64,000 nucleotides of DNA from Crotophaga sulcirostris (Eukaryota > Chordata > Aves > Cuculiformes > Crotophagidae): contig VYZB01000380.1 of the NCBI GenBank assembly GCA_013397455.1, forward strand, positions 423,982-487,981. The letters are read 5' to 3'. A program made the position numbers and the translations under genes. The notes under the pieces were generated by a model that saw only the letters and a list, made by a program, of their open reading frames with translations, ran no database searches and had not been told where the DNA came from. Within the stretch, counting starts at the first letter, position 1. Every line of letters starts with the position of its first letter. Shown here in pieces: positions 1 to 12,557 of this stretch.

Positions 1-772
1 TATCAACTTCTGCATTTATTTTGATGCAAAATAATCCAGAAAGCATTTAGCAATTATTGTGTTATTTAAAAATATAATGTATGTATGTGCCTGATAACAT
101 AGCCTTATTTTAAAATATATTTATTATACTCTGTCCTGTTCAGTAAAAGGACATGTTATTAATTGAGTGGTAGAAGTTCAATTTTTTAAAGTAATTATTT
201 TAAATAATGCCGTAAGTATTTGAAATTATATACTAAAATGTCATTGCTACTGGTCCTGTTAGTCATGGAGAGTGAGTATATATAGTATATACACTATATC
301 ATTAACAATTTAAACAAATAGAACAAAATAAAGAAATCACTCCATATAAAGTAAATGTTTCTACCTTCAGGGTACTAAATATTCTGGAATCCCAATACCA
401 GAAATGTTCTTCTTTTAACAAAAAACTTCAATACGGAAGGAAACCACGAAGAGTCTGGACTATTAGGTTCTAATGGAACTGCATAAAGGATATGCAGTAT
501 ATGCTGGCAGTTCCAAAATGAAGGAATCTTATGCTCAAAAGTGTGTGCTAGCTCACTTGGGATGTACCATCTATATGTTACTAGGCGACCTGTGTTTAGG
601 AATCAAAAGAGGTCTGTAGTACCATTTAGGATTTGATCTTCACTGAAGGCTACTTAGAGCGAATTGTTCAATAAGGAGCTGCACATCACAGAAATCACAA
701 GCAACAGCCTATGCCTTTTTGGAAAGGCAAAGGCAGAACGTTTATATCTATACCTACATTATGTATATATAT
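1..772. other. 5' flank, no recognisable feature
   Basis: AT-rich sequence. A short imperfect TATATAGTATATACACTATA palindrome lies at about 275-297. I see no gene, RNA or repeat that I recognise. Confidence 0.6.
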
Positions 773-1567
773 GTATCACAGTATCACAGTATCACANNNN
801 NNNNNNNNNNNNNNNNNNNNNNNNNNNNNNNNNNNNNNNNNNNNNNNNNNNNNNNNNNNNNNNNNNNNNNNNNNNNNNNNNNNNNNNNNNNNNNNNNNNN
901 NNNNNNNNNNNNNNNNNNNNNNNNNNNNNNNNNNNNNNNNNNNNNNNNNNNNNNNNNNNNNNNNNNNNNNNNNNNNNNNNNNNNNNNNNNNNNNNNNNNN
1001 NNNNNNNNNNNNNNNNNNNNNNNNNNNNNNNNNNNNNNNNNNNNNNNNNNNNNNNNNNNNNNNNNNNNNNNNNNNNNNNNNNNNNNNNNNNNNNNNNNNN
1101 NNNNNNNNNNNNNNNNNNNNNNNNNNNNNNNNNNNNNNNNNNNNNNNNNNNNNNNNNNNNNNNNNNNNNNNNNNNNNNNNNNNNNNNNNNNNNNNNNNNN
1201 NNNNNNNNNNNNNNNNNNNNNNNNNNNNNNNNNNNNNNNNNNNNNNNNNNNNNNNNNNNNNNNNNNNNNNNNNNNNNNNNNNNNNNNNNNNNNNNNNNNN
1301 NNNNNNNNNNNNNNNNNNNNNCCTGCTTGCCACACTATTCCTAATGCAGGCCAGGATGCCATTGGCCTTCTTGGCCACCTGGGCACACTGCTGGCTCATG
1401 TTGAGCTTCCTGTCGACCAGCACTCCCAGGTCCCTTTCTGCCTGACTACTCTCCAGCCACTCTGTCCCTAGTCTATAGCTATGCATGGGATTGTTGTGTC
1501 CAAAATGAAGTACCCGACATTTGGACTTATTGAACCTCATCCCATTAGAATCGACCCATCTCTCCCA
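773..1567 (-). mobile_element. CR1 LINE, 5'-truncated, interrupted by an N gap
   Basis: Read on the minus strand, 1322-1567 encodes the C-terminal part of CR1 reverse transcriptase: [11 protein letters not shown], then [38 protein letters not shown] and CIRNSVASR, with no stop codons. The left edge is three perfect copies of GTATCACA (773-796), which on the minus strand is an octamer tail typical of CR1 3' ends. The 525 Ns between these two parts therefore probably hide the rest of the CR1 3' end. The 5' truncation lies near 1567. Confidence 0.9.
797..1321. other. Assembly gap (525 N)
   Basis: This is a run of undetermined bases. Both flanks are CR1 on the minus strand, so the missing sequence is most simply the distal CR1 coding end and 3' UTR. 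The five long frames that cross the gap (664-1540) are artefacts. Confidence 0.99.
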
Positions 1568-1604
1568 TCATATGTAAACATATATATAAAATACTATCAT
1601 ATCT

Positions 1605-1706
1605 TATCCTCTTTTGTTTGTATATGTATGTTTGCATATGTATGTATATATTTATATATATATTTATATATGCATAAACCACATACATATACGTATACAT
1701 GTGCAT
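1605..1706. repeat. AT/TATG-rich simple repeat
   Basis: This is a degenerate stretch of TATATGTATG and TATATATTTATA units next to the truncated 5' end of the CR1 copy. The 75-residue frame across it is low-complexity and not a gene. Confidence 0.7.
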
Positions 1707-4700
1707 AACTAGATCGTGTAGTAGTAAATTCCCATATCAGATGTGTTTGAAGGTATGCAATTAGAAAAGGCAGTTTTAGTGTTTGTCTTGAATGTTTTAA
1801 GAGATGCAGACAGAACTTACTTCAGTTCCTTTCAAATAAAGAAATTTCTACATTGATCCAGGTGTTTGATTCTACCTTCCTAAGAGACAAACCAAAAAAC
1901 AAAGCAACTACAGCCATGTGAAATTAATCAAAGTTTTCCCAGTGTAATTTAATCATTCATTATACAAAATATACCCGGTTTAAATATAAGGATGGCATTT
2001 GAAGGGAAATTACAACTGATTTTTTTTATTCTTGGTCAAGTAGTTCTAGTTTCCTGAGATGACTCTATAAATTAATAGAGTTATTTCAAAGGAGTATTTT
2101 TCTCTGTGGTCTTTTGCTAGAATGCTGCATATAAATGTCATTACTGTTAGGAAGGCATATGAAAACTGGAAATTTACATTTTGAATCTTCAGGCACTTAA
2201 CGTCATCTTTCCTTTTTTAAAAAACAATTTTGTAACAAGTTTAAATACTCAGAATTTTGTTTTCCTGTAAATATTTTTCATATAGCACTTTTAAAGAATT
2301 AACTTTTTAAGTATGTTATCATGTTAAACATGTTGTCAATATTTAATGCAGTCTGACCATCACAAATATGTAAATAGGAAAATTTCATATGAAATGTAAG
2401 TAGTAAATTTATACATTGATGCTTTGCAAGACTTGCAGTTAAGGAGGAGATATATTTTTAAAATGTCTCCATGATTTCTTTTGTTGAGACAACTGTGTTC
2501 TACACACACTGCAACCTAGGTAGATCCATTCTTGCAGTATCATGTACGATAGAGTTGTTTGACACAACATAAACATGGTAATAATGAGGATTCAAGAAAC
2601 CATATAAAATGATGAGGAATTGAAAAATCATTTTACAAATAATTCCTTGTCTGGTTTTCAGTTTTTCTTTCTGCATTTCAGATTTATGTTTTTAATAGTT
2701 TTCATTATTTCTTTAACTTTTAAAATAGATTTGTTCATGTTTCTCAGCAAATGGGCTGTGCTGGTTCATGCTGTAAGATGTAAACACACTGGGGAAATTT
2801 AAATAGTAATTATCTTCTTTTTCTGCTTTTCAGACTCTCTACATAGGGTGACTTCACCACTAAAGCAGAGTTAATGCACAGAACTGTGTCAGAAGAGCTG
2901 TAGCATACAGTGTGTCCTCTGAGAAGTCTTTCACATTATTTACATGTTTCTTCCAATTGTTGTACAACTTTGTTTCCCATCTCATTGAAATGTCTATTCC
3001 CATTATGGTACACTGATATCTTCTTGGCATAGTTTGAGGTATTTAAAAACATTATCTTTCTAATGTCTGTGCCCTGTAATTGTTGATACAACTCTGATCT
3101 CAAACTTTGTACATTAAACTAATTGGTATTAAAGAGAGATGCGGAGGGATTTACGCCCCTTAATGCTCTCTCTCCATCACACTAGCAAATTGCTGTCAAC
3201 TCTGTAAATTACTACAAGAACTACTACAAGAACTTTGAAATTACTTACATCTAACTTTGTAGCTAAGGTGGCGGTCCTTTTAATCCTCTTTCTTAGTGCA
3301 ACAAGGAAAAACCCCTAGATTTAACTAAAGTACTAAGAGGGTGAGTCAGTGAGGAGAAAGTGATTAGAGAACTCCTAAAATATTTTCAAATGTACAATGA
3401 ATGGGAAGGCATCTACAATTGATCTTTAGCAACATTGCACACAATTGAATTTGAGACTGCATTGAACATAACAATAAATGAGAAAAATATGCAGAAATAT
3501 AAACCCTTTTCCCTTTTTTTTTTTTCCAGAAACTAATACTGTCTGGTATTGTGGGATGGGCTGAATTGCTTAATTGATTGAAAAATTTATTGCTAGATGT
3601 CTCTTCAGTAACACTGTTTCATCAGCATAAGAAATAATAAGGGGCCTTTGCATGTGTTGTAGGTCCTGGTCCTATAAGCTAGTAAGAAACAGCTGGTTTG
3701 GTACTTGGAATCCTTTGCATGATGAACATATTGGCATGGATTGATTCATAACCATACTCTTCAGTCAAGTGATTGCTCAACATTTCTGCTTATGTTTGTA
3801 AAATTTTTGGTGGTGCAAATTTACACTGACACTAAGAACGACTATTTACTCAGGCATTTCAGTTAGCTTCCCCTATTTCTGCTTTTTCTCTCAGTGACTA
3901 TTTTGCTTATTTTTCTCACCTGATGTGAACCATAAATCATTGCAATTAAAGAATTTTTGCATATTTATGGAAGCTTCAAGGATACAGAAGTCATAGCAGA
4001 ATCTTGTATGAATGAATGCTGCATGAATGCTGCCTTTCTAAAATCGACTAGACATTAAGAATTCTCAGCTATATTTCTGTGGTCGTTCAATCACTTTAAG
4101 CCATTTTGAAGGAATCAGTTCATTTAGACCATTTGTTCCTATTTTCAAACATCTCACACAATTCTTGCCTCTTTCTTTGTGACCTGTGTAGGCATACAGC
4201 AATGCAGAGCCAGAGCTTGAAGACTTACTTTCTTTAGGAAAGAAATGACTTCATGTGTGTATGTGTCACACACCACAGTAATATGGACTCTGAGTTTTGA
4301 GCGCATTGAAATGCTAATACCCCTACATAGAGTTTAATATTACATATAGGTCAGTGTTATGTGTAAAGGGGAGAATGACATTTCTCTAAGGACAGATAAT
4401 ATTATTTATAACAGAGTTCTTGCACTTTTCAGTGATATTATCAATTGTTTACAGCTGACTGAAACAAGAAGTTGAGTTTGCTCCGATAAGTGATTGAGGT
4501 TTGGGTCCAAGCCCAGATCCTTTTACCAAGACTGGAGTAGATTGTTTTGTAAGACTGTGCAGCCAGGGAGTTCCTGGAAAAGTAGCATAAGAATTTTTAG
4601 GTACAAACCTGGTTCCATGGCAAAATTTTCATTAACATTAATGATTTCAAGATTTTCTCCCTACTGTGAGGCTGAGATATCATTTTTGCAGGGCATTTTT

Positions 4701-5329
4701 AAAATAAAATCCTTTTCTAATGCCAGAAGTATGACATTGCCTGGATGTAGAGAAAAGCTTAATCTTATTTTCATTTATGAAAATCATGTCCGTTAAGATG
4801 GCCTCTAATGGTGAAATAAAATTTTAATATAAAGATTATGTTGATTTTTTAGACAATTTTCTGCTATGAACATTATGGAGAGAATAGTAGCTAAAATACT
4901 TTTGATAATGAAATATGCAGTAGCATGGAAATAACTGATTTCGGCAGAATCCTTCCCTTTATAGAATTTCGTAGTTAAAACTCAAACAATTGTATTTCTT
5001 AGTTGCCAAATACAAATAGATTGACAGAAATGTCAGTGAGCTGGAAGACAATGTGTAGGCTCCAGTGGTACCCTGAATAATAAATCTCTATCCCTTTTTA
5101 AACTGTGTTTAGGTAAGGAGAGAAAATTTGAGAAAAGATGCAGAAAAAGCAGAGGATTCTTTTCTCAAATACTATGTAGGATATAAAATTGACTTCTTTT
5201 AACTAATGGTCTACCAGTGATGCCTGCTGATATCCTGAAACTGGCCTTGTGGAATTCAGACTAACCGAGTTTATTTATGGGAGGGGTAATGACAGAACAG
5301 CATCTCTGCCTCTTTGCCCCATGTCCAGG
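1707..5329. other. Intergenic, no recognisable gene
   Basis: AT-rich, stop-dense sequence. The frames at 2620-2802 and 4494-4796 have no recognisable family features. A short GAATGCTGCAT-type tandem duplication sits at about 4010-4034. Confidence 0.6.
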
Positions 5330-5700
5330 CTGCCCTGTTTCTCTCGCGCTGTTATAGACAGACCCCTGAAGCAGCTGCATTTACAGACAAAGCGGTTATC
5401 GTGACTGCAAGAACTGTGGGTTATTTGGGACATCTCAAAATGCTATCACTAAAACTTTAATAGCGATGTAAATTTTTCTTTTTTTTTTCTTCCCCCCCTG
5501 CCCCCGCCCCAGTGTAGCCGGGTGTGTATTCACTCCTTGAGAAAACAGGAAGGGACACTTCTCCCTTCTCCCCTCTCCCATTGTCGTGCCGGGAGCGGCG
5601 GCGGGTGCGCTTCGCAGCAGCACCGGCAGGGGGCGAGCACGCTCCGCGCGCCGCCCAGCCCAGCGCCCCCCAGGTATGAGCGAGGGGCCGCCTCCATCTG
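5330..5700. promoter_or_regulatory. Isolated CpG-rich block, possible promoter
   Basis: CpG dinucleotides are dense, especially at 5580-5700 (GAGCGGCGGCGGGTGCGC, CTCCGCGCGCCGCC), within a region where CpG is otherwise sparse. An SP/KLF-type box CCCCCGCCCC lies at 5501-5510. The sequence CCCCCAG|GTATGAG at 5668-5680 is a good splice donor, as expected for a first exon on the + strand. The 82-residue frame at 5522-5770 has no recognisable domain. The block lies about 15.5 kb upstream of the ANGPT1 start codon. It could drive a noncoding RNA, be an alternative ANGPT1 upstream exon, or be a CpG-rich regulatory element without transcription. Confidence 0.6.
5623..5637 (+). promoter_or_regulatory. 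CTCF-like motif
   Basis: CCGGCAGGGGGCGAG agrees with the vertebrate CTCF core consensus CCRSYAGRKGGCRS at all but one position (A in the last S position). It lies in the CpG-rich block. Occupancy cannot be judged from sequence. Confidence 0.5.
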
Positions 5701-8700
5701 CGGGGAGGTCTTAGAGACAGAGAGTGAAACCAGAAGTGTCTCCAGAAGGACAGCAGCAGCTAATCAGTAGTAGAGGCCACCTACCCGGTAGCAAAGAACT
5801 GTTTTGTCACTGTCTTTCTAATACCCCCAAGGACAAACAAACAAAACCAAAACCCCAGCAACTACTTTAGACCACCTGCATTTAAAACATATTTGTTTTA
5901 AATACATAGCAAAAAGATACTGATCCTTATGACAATATTGTTGAGATCAAGCTTACTTCTGACAATCTGATCTTTGCTATACTACAGTGACTAAGACTTC
6001 TTTTGTTTCACGCTTTCAGAAGGCCTGTATTGATAAAAACGTGAGAGCTGAAACTCCTTCAACTAATGTTTTTTCAATTAGCCCCTCCTACAAACATGAA
6101 TATTCTAGAGAGGATTTAATTTTAAATTATTTTTTCAAGAGTAAAACATAAATGTTCCTGCACTGCATCAATTAAATCTTGCATGAACATCAAAGATATT
6201 GTATGAGTAACTTGTTCAATTTTCTACGTTTAAATGCAGTTTATCTACCTTCTTTTTTCATTTTTGCAACATAACTAATGACTTTTTAAACTAATAACTG
6301 GATCTGTATAGTAGGTAAAAACCATAAGTAAGCCTTACTCTTTTCTTTTGTTACTGCTACAGCAAAATCTTTCTTGTTAAATCAGACCAGTGCCTATATA
6401 TTGAGCAATAGCATGGAGCTAAAGTTCTGAACAATGAACTTCACTGTTTTGTTGTTGGATTTCTTTTTTTGTACAAATTCAGACAATTCTTTGTCTATAA
6501 TAGTCAATGTAGCTCTAATCTTCTGTGTTTGTTTCTTAGACATGCACTAAGGCAGATTGATATATTACAGAAAGTACATAGACTTTGTTTCTAGGCCTAG
6601 GTACCCATGAGTACTCTCCCTTCAGTTCCTTTCTTCCCCTTCTAAAAAGAAGTGTGGGAGTAATTTAACATCAACTAAAATTGCTTTACTATTAGATCCA
6701 TCTGCACACAGGTGTGCTGAGGGTACACAGCATACTTGTGATTACTGTCTTCTCCACTTATAAATCCCCCACAAGTGGGAGATTTAGACATGGATCTCAC
6801 TCCAATTTACCAGTAGCTTCCTGACCTCCAGTTTCACTTTTCTAATGATTTTCTATAGCTCATCTGAGGGAGTATTTTTATCATGATACAACTCATTTGA
6901 GTTGCAGATTATGTGTACAAAATCCTAACAGTTGATTGTACCTGAATCTTTTGCAAAACTATAACCTGGTTATATTTACTTTCTCTTATTTGTTTCTTTC
7001 TCCTTTCTTATGAGATATTCATCACAATTCCATCAGTGTCTTGTCTAGATTGGGGAATCATGATATTTGTCTCCTGTCTTTGGCAAGTACAAGCAGCATT
7101 TCTACAGGGGTTTTAAGGTAGATTTAAAGGCTTAACAAAAACAAAAGTACATCCATGCATTTACCTTGTTGAAATACTTTGCAAAGAAATGTACCTTCTA
7201 TCTGAAATGATAAACTTGTGAAGGTAGTTTACATTCAATGTCTTTGATTAAACTGAAAGACAAGTAATCAACCAACATTTTCCCCTGAAAAGATAGCTTT
7301 TATTCTTTTGAGTTCATTTGCACTGGAAGACATTTATCATCCATGAGATTTAGAAGATCAGTTAGATACCTTGGGCAAAGTTCGTGCAATGCACTAGTCA
7401 AATAGATCAAGACCTTCAACTTCGCATGAAATTTTGTCAGTGTGCAAAGTAAGATCAGATTACTTGCAGTACCCTGTGTTGCCAAGGCATTCTACAGCAT
7501 TTAGTATAAACTGAGCTTCAAACTTCCTGCTCAAATACCTTGCATCACTATGGTTTGGCTGAAAAGTGACTAAGAGCAGATCACTGTCTATATGGATGCC
7601 ATATGGTTGTCTTTCTGTAAGTTATCTGGATTACAGTCTGAATGGAGTCTTCTACATGTTAATAAAGGAGAATGCACTGTGCAGCTAAACTCTTTCCATC
7701 GGTCTTCCTACTAGGTTCAACTATTCTTTGTTTTGTCTAATCTCTGATGCAACTGTGATGTCTCTTGACATCTTTTCATCATAGTGCCAGCTGAATGGAT
7801 CAACCATGTAGTAATTGAAAACAGGTTATAAAAAGCATTAGAAGGAGAAATGTTTGTTTTTAGGAGTACTCAAGTGAATAGAAGTAGCAGTAGAAATGTT
7901 TCTTATCTCTTCTGATGAGATGCACTCCCCTCAAAATCAATTTGCATTAGGTTAGCTGCTTGTTCAGCAGCTAGGGACTTCTGCTGCTTCTCAAGTGAGA
8001 CGTCAGTAATGCACAGTCATAGGTGTCTATGGCTAAGGAGAAGTCAAGAGATAATTACATTATTTTCTTTGACTGATGGTACTGGTGGCAACTCTCCTCA
8101 CTGATACAGTCTTACCACCCAACCTCAAGTCTTACTAGCAGACCTCAGTCTTGATACTGAAAGGTCACCTGTCTGCTGGGTGAGTTTGTTTCACTTTATG
8201 GGGATTCTCTGAAGGTCTCTGGGGAACAGGAAGTACAATACAGGATGTTGAAGAATGACGTTGCTAGGCTTGATCTTGACCATGTTAGTCAAACAATAGT
8301 ATACTTGAAGGAGGGAATGGAGAGGAAATGCTTTATCTGAATGATTCACTGCCTGTTTTGGTAATACCGTGATAGCTGCTGTTTGTCACTCTCTCATGGA
8401 CCAGCAAGTAGCTGGGTAATCGAACAGGTCAAGGCATTCTTAGGATGTTGAGAACGTGAGTGAATGTGCTGACACTGGGGAGTACTGGTGGACAGATGAC
8501 AATGTTCAGTCCATGGTTTCAATTAAAGCTCTATGTAAGCACTATGAGTTGCTTAGCTTTCAGCAAGTGTGTGCCATACTTTAAAAAAAAGCAATTAAAC
8601 CAGGTTTTCCTACTCTTCTAGTGCTGCAACTCATCTGTTTTCCTATTCCATTCTTTTCCAATACAAAGCATTATCAAATTTCTCAAACAAATCTCTTTTT

Positions 8701-11700
8701 GTATGATGGATCATACAAAAAGTCTTCAGAGCAAGGACTTCTCAGATTAGAGATTTGGTTTCCATCAGTGCCTCCCAAACTCAGCACCCTGTCTCCACGA
8801 TACAACCCAGGTGAGAACATATTACTGTGCTTCTTCAGGTTTTAGATTCCACTTGTCTTCTGAGGTCCTGTAATTTTAACAGTGATATATTTTGGAGGAC
8901 CTAATTCTGTTGGAGTGAAGGGTGAGTTATATGTTAAAAAATACATTGGGAAAGGCTAAGGAAAAGAAGACTAAACATTGAAGGTGTGTGGAAGCAGAGA
9001 GAATGAGATAATATTAAGTAAAAATTTAATGGAAAATATTAAGTATGCTGATATACTATTTCCTTCACATTTTATTAATACAGTGATTGTCTTGCTTTAG
9101 AGCATTTAATATCACTTCTGCTCTATATTGTATTTGCTCATGTTCCCGTTCAACCCTTCAGGAATCTTCCTTTGCCTTTAAAAAAAACCTCTCACTTGTC
9201 ATAGGTAGTGTGAAAAGAGCATGGCACAAACCAGTTTTTGAAACATAAATTGTTGGTAGTGGCTGCTACAGAAATGTTGGTTTACCCTCTTGTTTTGATC
9301 TGGTATTGGTGAAATTGTGGAATAGTGGTATGATTTTTTATCTCATGCACAGCACACAGTGGAACAAGTGGCATCTGTTACCTCCTAATGCTCATACCTT
9401 GCACATTGACAGACCCCAATAAAACATAAAGAGTATGCATGATTTATTTCAAAAAGCCAGAACAACAATATGACGGTAACATACTAATAACGTTACAACT
9501 TCTCCAGCATTGCTCAGTCCCTGTATACCTTTCTGGCTGCTTCGGCTGTACTGGAAAAAACTTGCTACCATCCATGCTTCCTATAAAAGAGGGTGCCTTC
9601 AGATGCACAGCCTTACACTGAACTCCCAAATACTTTCATGTGCATTTTAGGAAGTGTGAGTTTATGCTTGTTTATTGCCTGCGGTGATATTTAGGGTGAT
9701 GATTCCATATTTATCAAAACATTTATTTAAAAATATCAAATGAGCAATAGAGAACTTGCAGAAGCAGACTGACCAAAGGTGGAGAAAGTAGAGCCTTATC
9801 AGATGTCACTGCACTCTGCAGTTCATCCCTTCAGAGTCATCTGCCAAAGCCTCACCACTGTAAATGGTCTTGTCATATTACTGCCGGTGTTTTTATGGTT
9901 CCCAATTCTGTCATGAATACATAGTTTGGAGGACTTTTGTCACTGCACAAATCCTCAGTATTTACAGCCACAGGATGTGGTCCCACCCACTTATATAGTT
10001 TCATGTGGGGTAATGAAGGGAACCTGAGCTGATGGCACTTCAAACACAGATGTATGTGCAACTAAGAGACAAATAAAAACTGAGTACAGGGTATTTTTTG
10101 TATACACTTCAGAATTTAAGGAACAAGATTATATCGTGCAGCAAAACTCTCTAGAGTCTGGTTTACTTGGATCTGGATTATATCTTCAAAACGGTGCTTA
10201 GAATTTTGATAGTTAAAGTCGTGCTCCTTTTGCCACTTGTTTTAAAATAATGTTTTTCTGTATAAAAATATTATTTCCCAGATGGTACTTCTTATGAATT
10301 ACAAGAACAGTGTTTTAAAATTGATTCCAAATCACTGACTTTATGCATGACTTTATATAAACATGTGAATTTTATACCTATTATACAAGAGTTGTAAAGT
10401 GCTTTATTAACAGTAATACTTGGATACAAACCCATTTATTCTTCTGCTTTCTGTGTTTTTTCTTTCTCTCTTGCTTTCCCATTCCAGGTTTTACAGCTCA
10501 AATGAAATTAGTGCCAGAATTTTGGCTCTTGCTCTGGGGTCTACCTGGGAAAGCATTGCCGATGACTTTTCAGTGGGCATCTGCTGAGCACAGTCCTTTA
10601 GCAGGAGAGGGACTATGGTCCTTTTAGAAGGAAGAATGTGCATTTTTACAGGTAATATGACTCAGTCTTCATCATTATATCAAGATTACTCTCACTTGAT
10701 CCAAAGGATTTGGTTTAATTATTGCATAGGAAATGTGGAGAAAGCTGCGGCTAGAAAATACTTCTCCAAATTTTGAATTATTATAGAAGATTACATCAGT
10801 GATGCTAAAAACAGAGCAATGTTTTTGATGTTTTTTTTCCCTAAGAATTATAAAACATCTCAACAGCAGAGCAGAGGACAAAAAACCTTACTACCAAGAG
10901 TGATCCCTTCCCCATTCACAAGCCAAACACTTTCCTGAAGAGCCAAGGTTAGTATGTATTTATGCCCCATGGCAGTAATTTCAAAGGTGTTGATCTTGGG
11001 GATTAATTGCTGCTTTAAATGGGCAGTTAACAGTATAAACAACATTTTATTTGGCATACAGTAGTTAAATATGTACTAATGTGCTGATGGGTTTATGATG
11101 ATTAAAGTGTATTAGTAGTTCATTTTCGAGTTACATACTACTAGAGGCACAGGGTCATTTGAGTACTCTGGGTTAATGTATGTGAGATTTTTAAATATTA
11201 TCCTTCAGACCGTTTTCTGTTCTATTTACATTTGAAATCAATGCTCTTGGGCTACTGGTGACCCAGTGCCTGAGCACACACACTCTCAAGGACACAGTCC
11301 AGGCTCTGGTGGTCATATTTCAGCACTGATGTTCCATGGGACAGCACCATGCTTAGAAGAAGTATTACCAGGGTGTCACAGGTCTGACACTACACTGTGT
11401 TCATAGAAGTGGCTGAAGAATTGGCTTCAAAATTCATTATACTTATAAACGTGTTGTTTGGATTCAGTATAGTTGATACAGTATTTATAGGACCACTAGC
11501 ATTAAAGGAAACCAAAAATATTTGTAATCCCATTCAATAACTCTTGTTTTACTGCTTGTTGCTTCATCATTTTGAGATACTCAGTGTGATCAGAAGCCTG
11601 AGACCTATAATCTGGCTGCCTGCCCTGGATGCCTGTCTCAAACAGGGATATCCCTGCAGGGAACCACAACCTGGCAGTGTTCACAACTGTACTGAAGTGC

Positions 11701-11779
11701 ATTTTACTCTGCGATTAAGTTGTATAAATGTGCTAGAATTTCTGAAGGGAAGATAATACATCTTCACTGTGATTACAGG
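5701..11779. other. Intergenic, no recognisable gene
   Basis: AT-rich sequence with many stops. A CAACTCA-TT-TGAGTTG palindrome lies at about 6886-6903. The only structured item is the exon-like segment at 10488-10651, listed separately. The other short frames look random. Confidence 0.55.
10488..10651 (+). other. Exon-like segment (hypothetical noncoding exon)
   Basis: A long pyrimidine tract and acceptor, CTTTCCCATTCCAG, end at 10487. A donor, TTTTACAG|GTAATA, follows 164 bp later. The segment has no recognisable protein coding. It matters only because it lies downstream of the CpG-rich block with a splice donor at 5673. Pairs of splice-like signals also arise by chance in 64 kb. Confidence 0.2.
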
Positions 11780-12300
11780 GTGATGTGGAGATATATTTGC
11801 AATTCTGGGCCCCTCAGTTTTGGAAAGATGTCAGGATACTGGAGGGTGTCCAGAGGAGGACAACAAAGATGGTGAAGGGGCTGGAGCACAAGCCCTACGA
11901 GGAGCAACTGAGAGATCTGGGGCTGTTTAGTCTGGAGAAGAGGAGGCTCAGAGGAGACCTTATTGCTCTCTACAACTACCTAAAAGGAGGTTGTAGTCAA
12001 GCGGGCGTTGGTCTCTTCTCACAGTTGACCAGTGACAGAACTAGAGGGCATAGACTTAAGCTTTGTCAGGGAAAGTTTAGACTTGATGTTAGGAAGAAGT
12101 TCTTCACTGAAAGGGTGATTGGCCATTGGAATGCGCTGCCCATGGAGGGGGTGGAGTCGCCAACCCTGGAGGTGTTTAAGGGAAGACTGGATGAGGCACT
12201 CAGTGCCATGGTTTAGATGATGGGTTGGTGTTAGTGTTGGGTTATAGGTTGGACTTGATGATCTCAGAGGTCCTTTCCAACCTTGTGGTACTCTGATATC
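11780..12300 (+). mobile_element. CR1 LINE 3' end, 5'-truncated
   Basis: The frame at 11785-12216 is unbroken for 143 codons and is the C-terminal end of CR1 ORF2. Recognisable stretches are [70 protein letters not shown] and [22 protein letters not shown]. After the stop comes the CR1 3' UTR (GGTTGGACTTGATGATCTCAGAGG, TCCTTTCCAACC) ending in TACTCTGATA. The intact frame suggests a fairly young insertion. It is a dead 5'-truncated copy, not a host gene. Confidence 0.95.
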
Positions 12301-12557
12301 TAATATAGTTGTAGCTATGTAGCACAGTGCCTAAGCCTCAGTACTAGTCCCAAGGACATGGATACCTATTTCTGTTTTCAAACTCTGTTGGAAAATACTG
12401 TCTCTGACTACTATTAATGACTTGGTTCTAGCATGCCAAATAGTCAGAACCAGCTTGTGATGAATACTTCTCATATAAATTTATGACATCTTACTGTCTA
12501 AGTATAGGATGACTGTATCCTACACTTCAGCCGAGAAGTGTAACAGGTGGATGTAGT
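12301..12557. other. Spacer between two CR1 copies
   Basis: AT-rich sequence with no recognisable feature. The CR1 copies on either side face each other with their 3' sides. Confidence 0.5.

Noticed and set aside
664..1540. Five long frames of 200-254 codons across 664-1540
   Set aside because: They are mostly translated N gap. The real sequence in the minus-strand one is CR1 reverse transcriptase.
5612..5637. Possible REST/NRSF site (CAGCACC ... GGCAGGGGGC)
   Set aside because: The left half fits, but the right half and the spacing do not match the canonical element. The CTCF reading fits better.
5522..5770. 82-codon frame in the CpG block
   Set aside because: Open frames are expected in G+C-rich DNA. 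It crosses the good splice donor at 5673, so it is unlikely to be translated as drawn.
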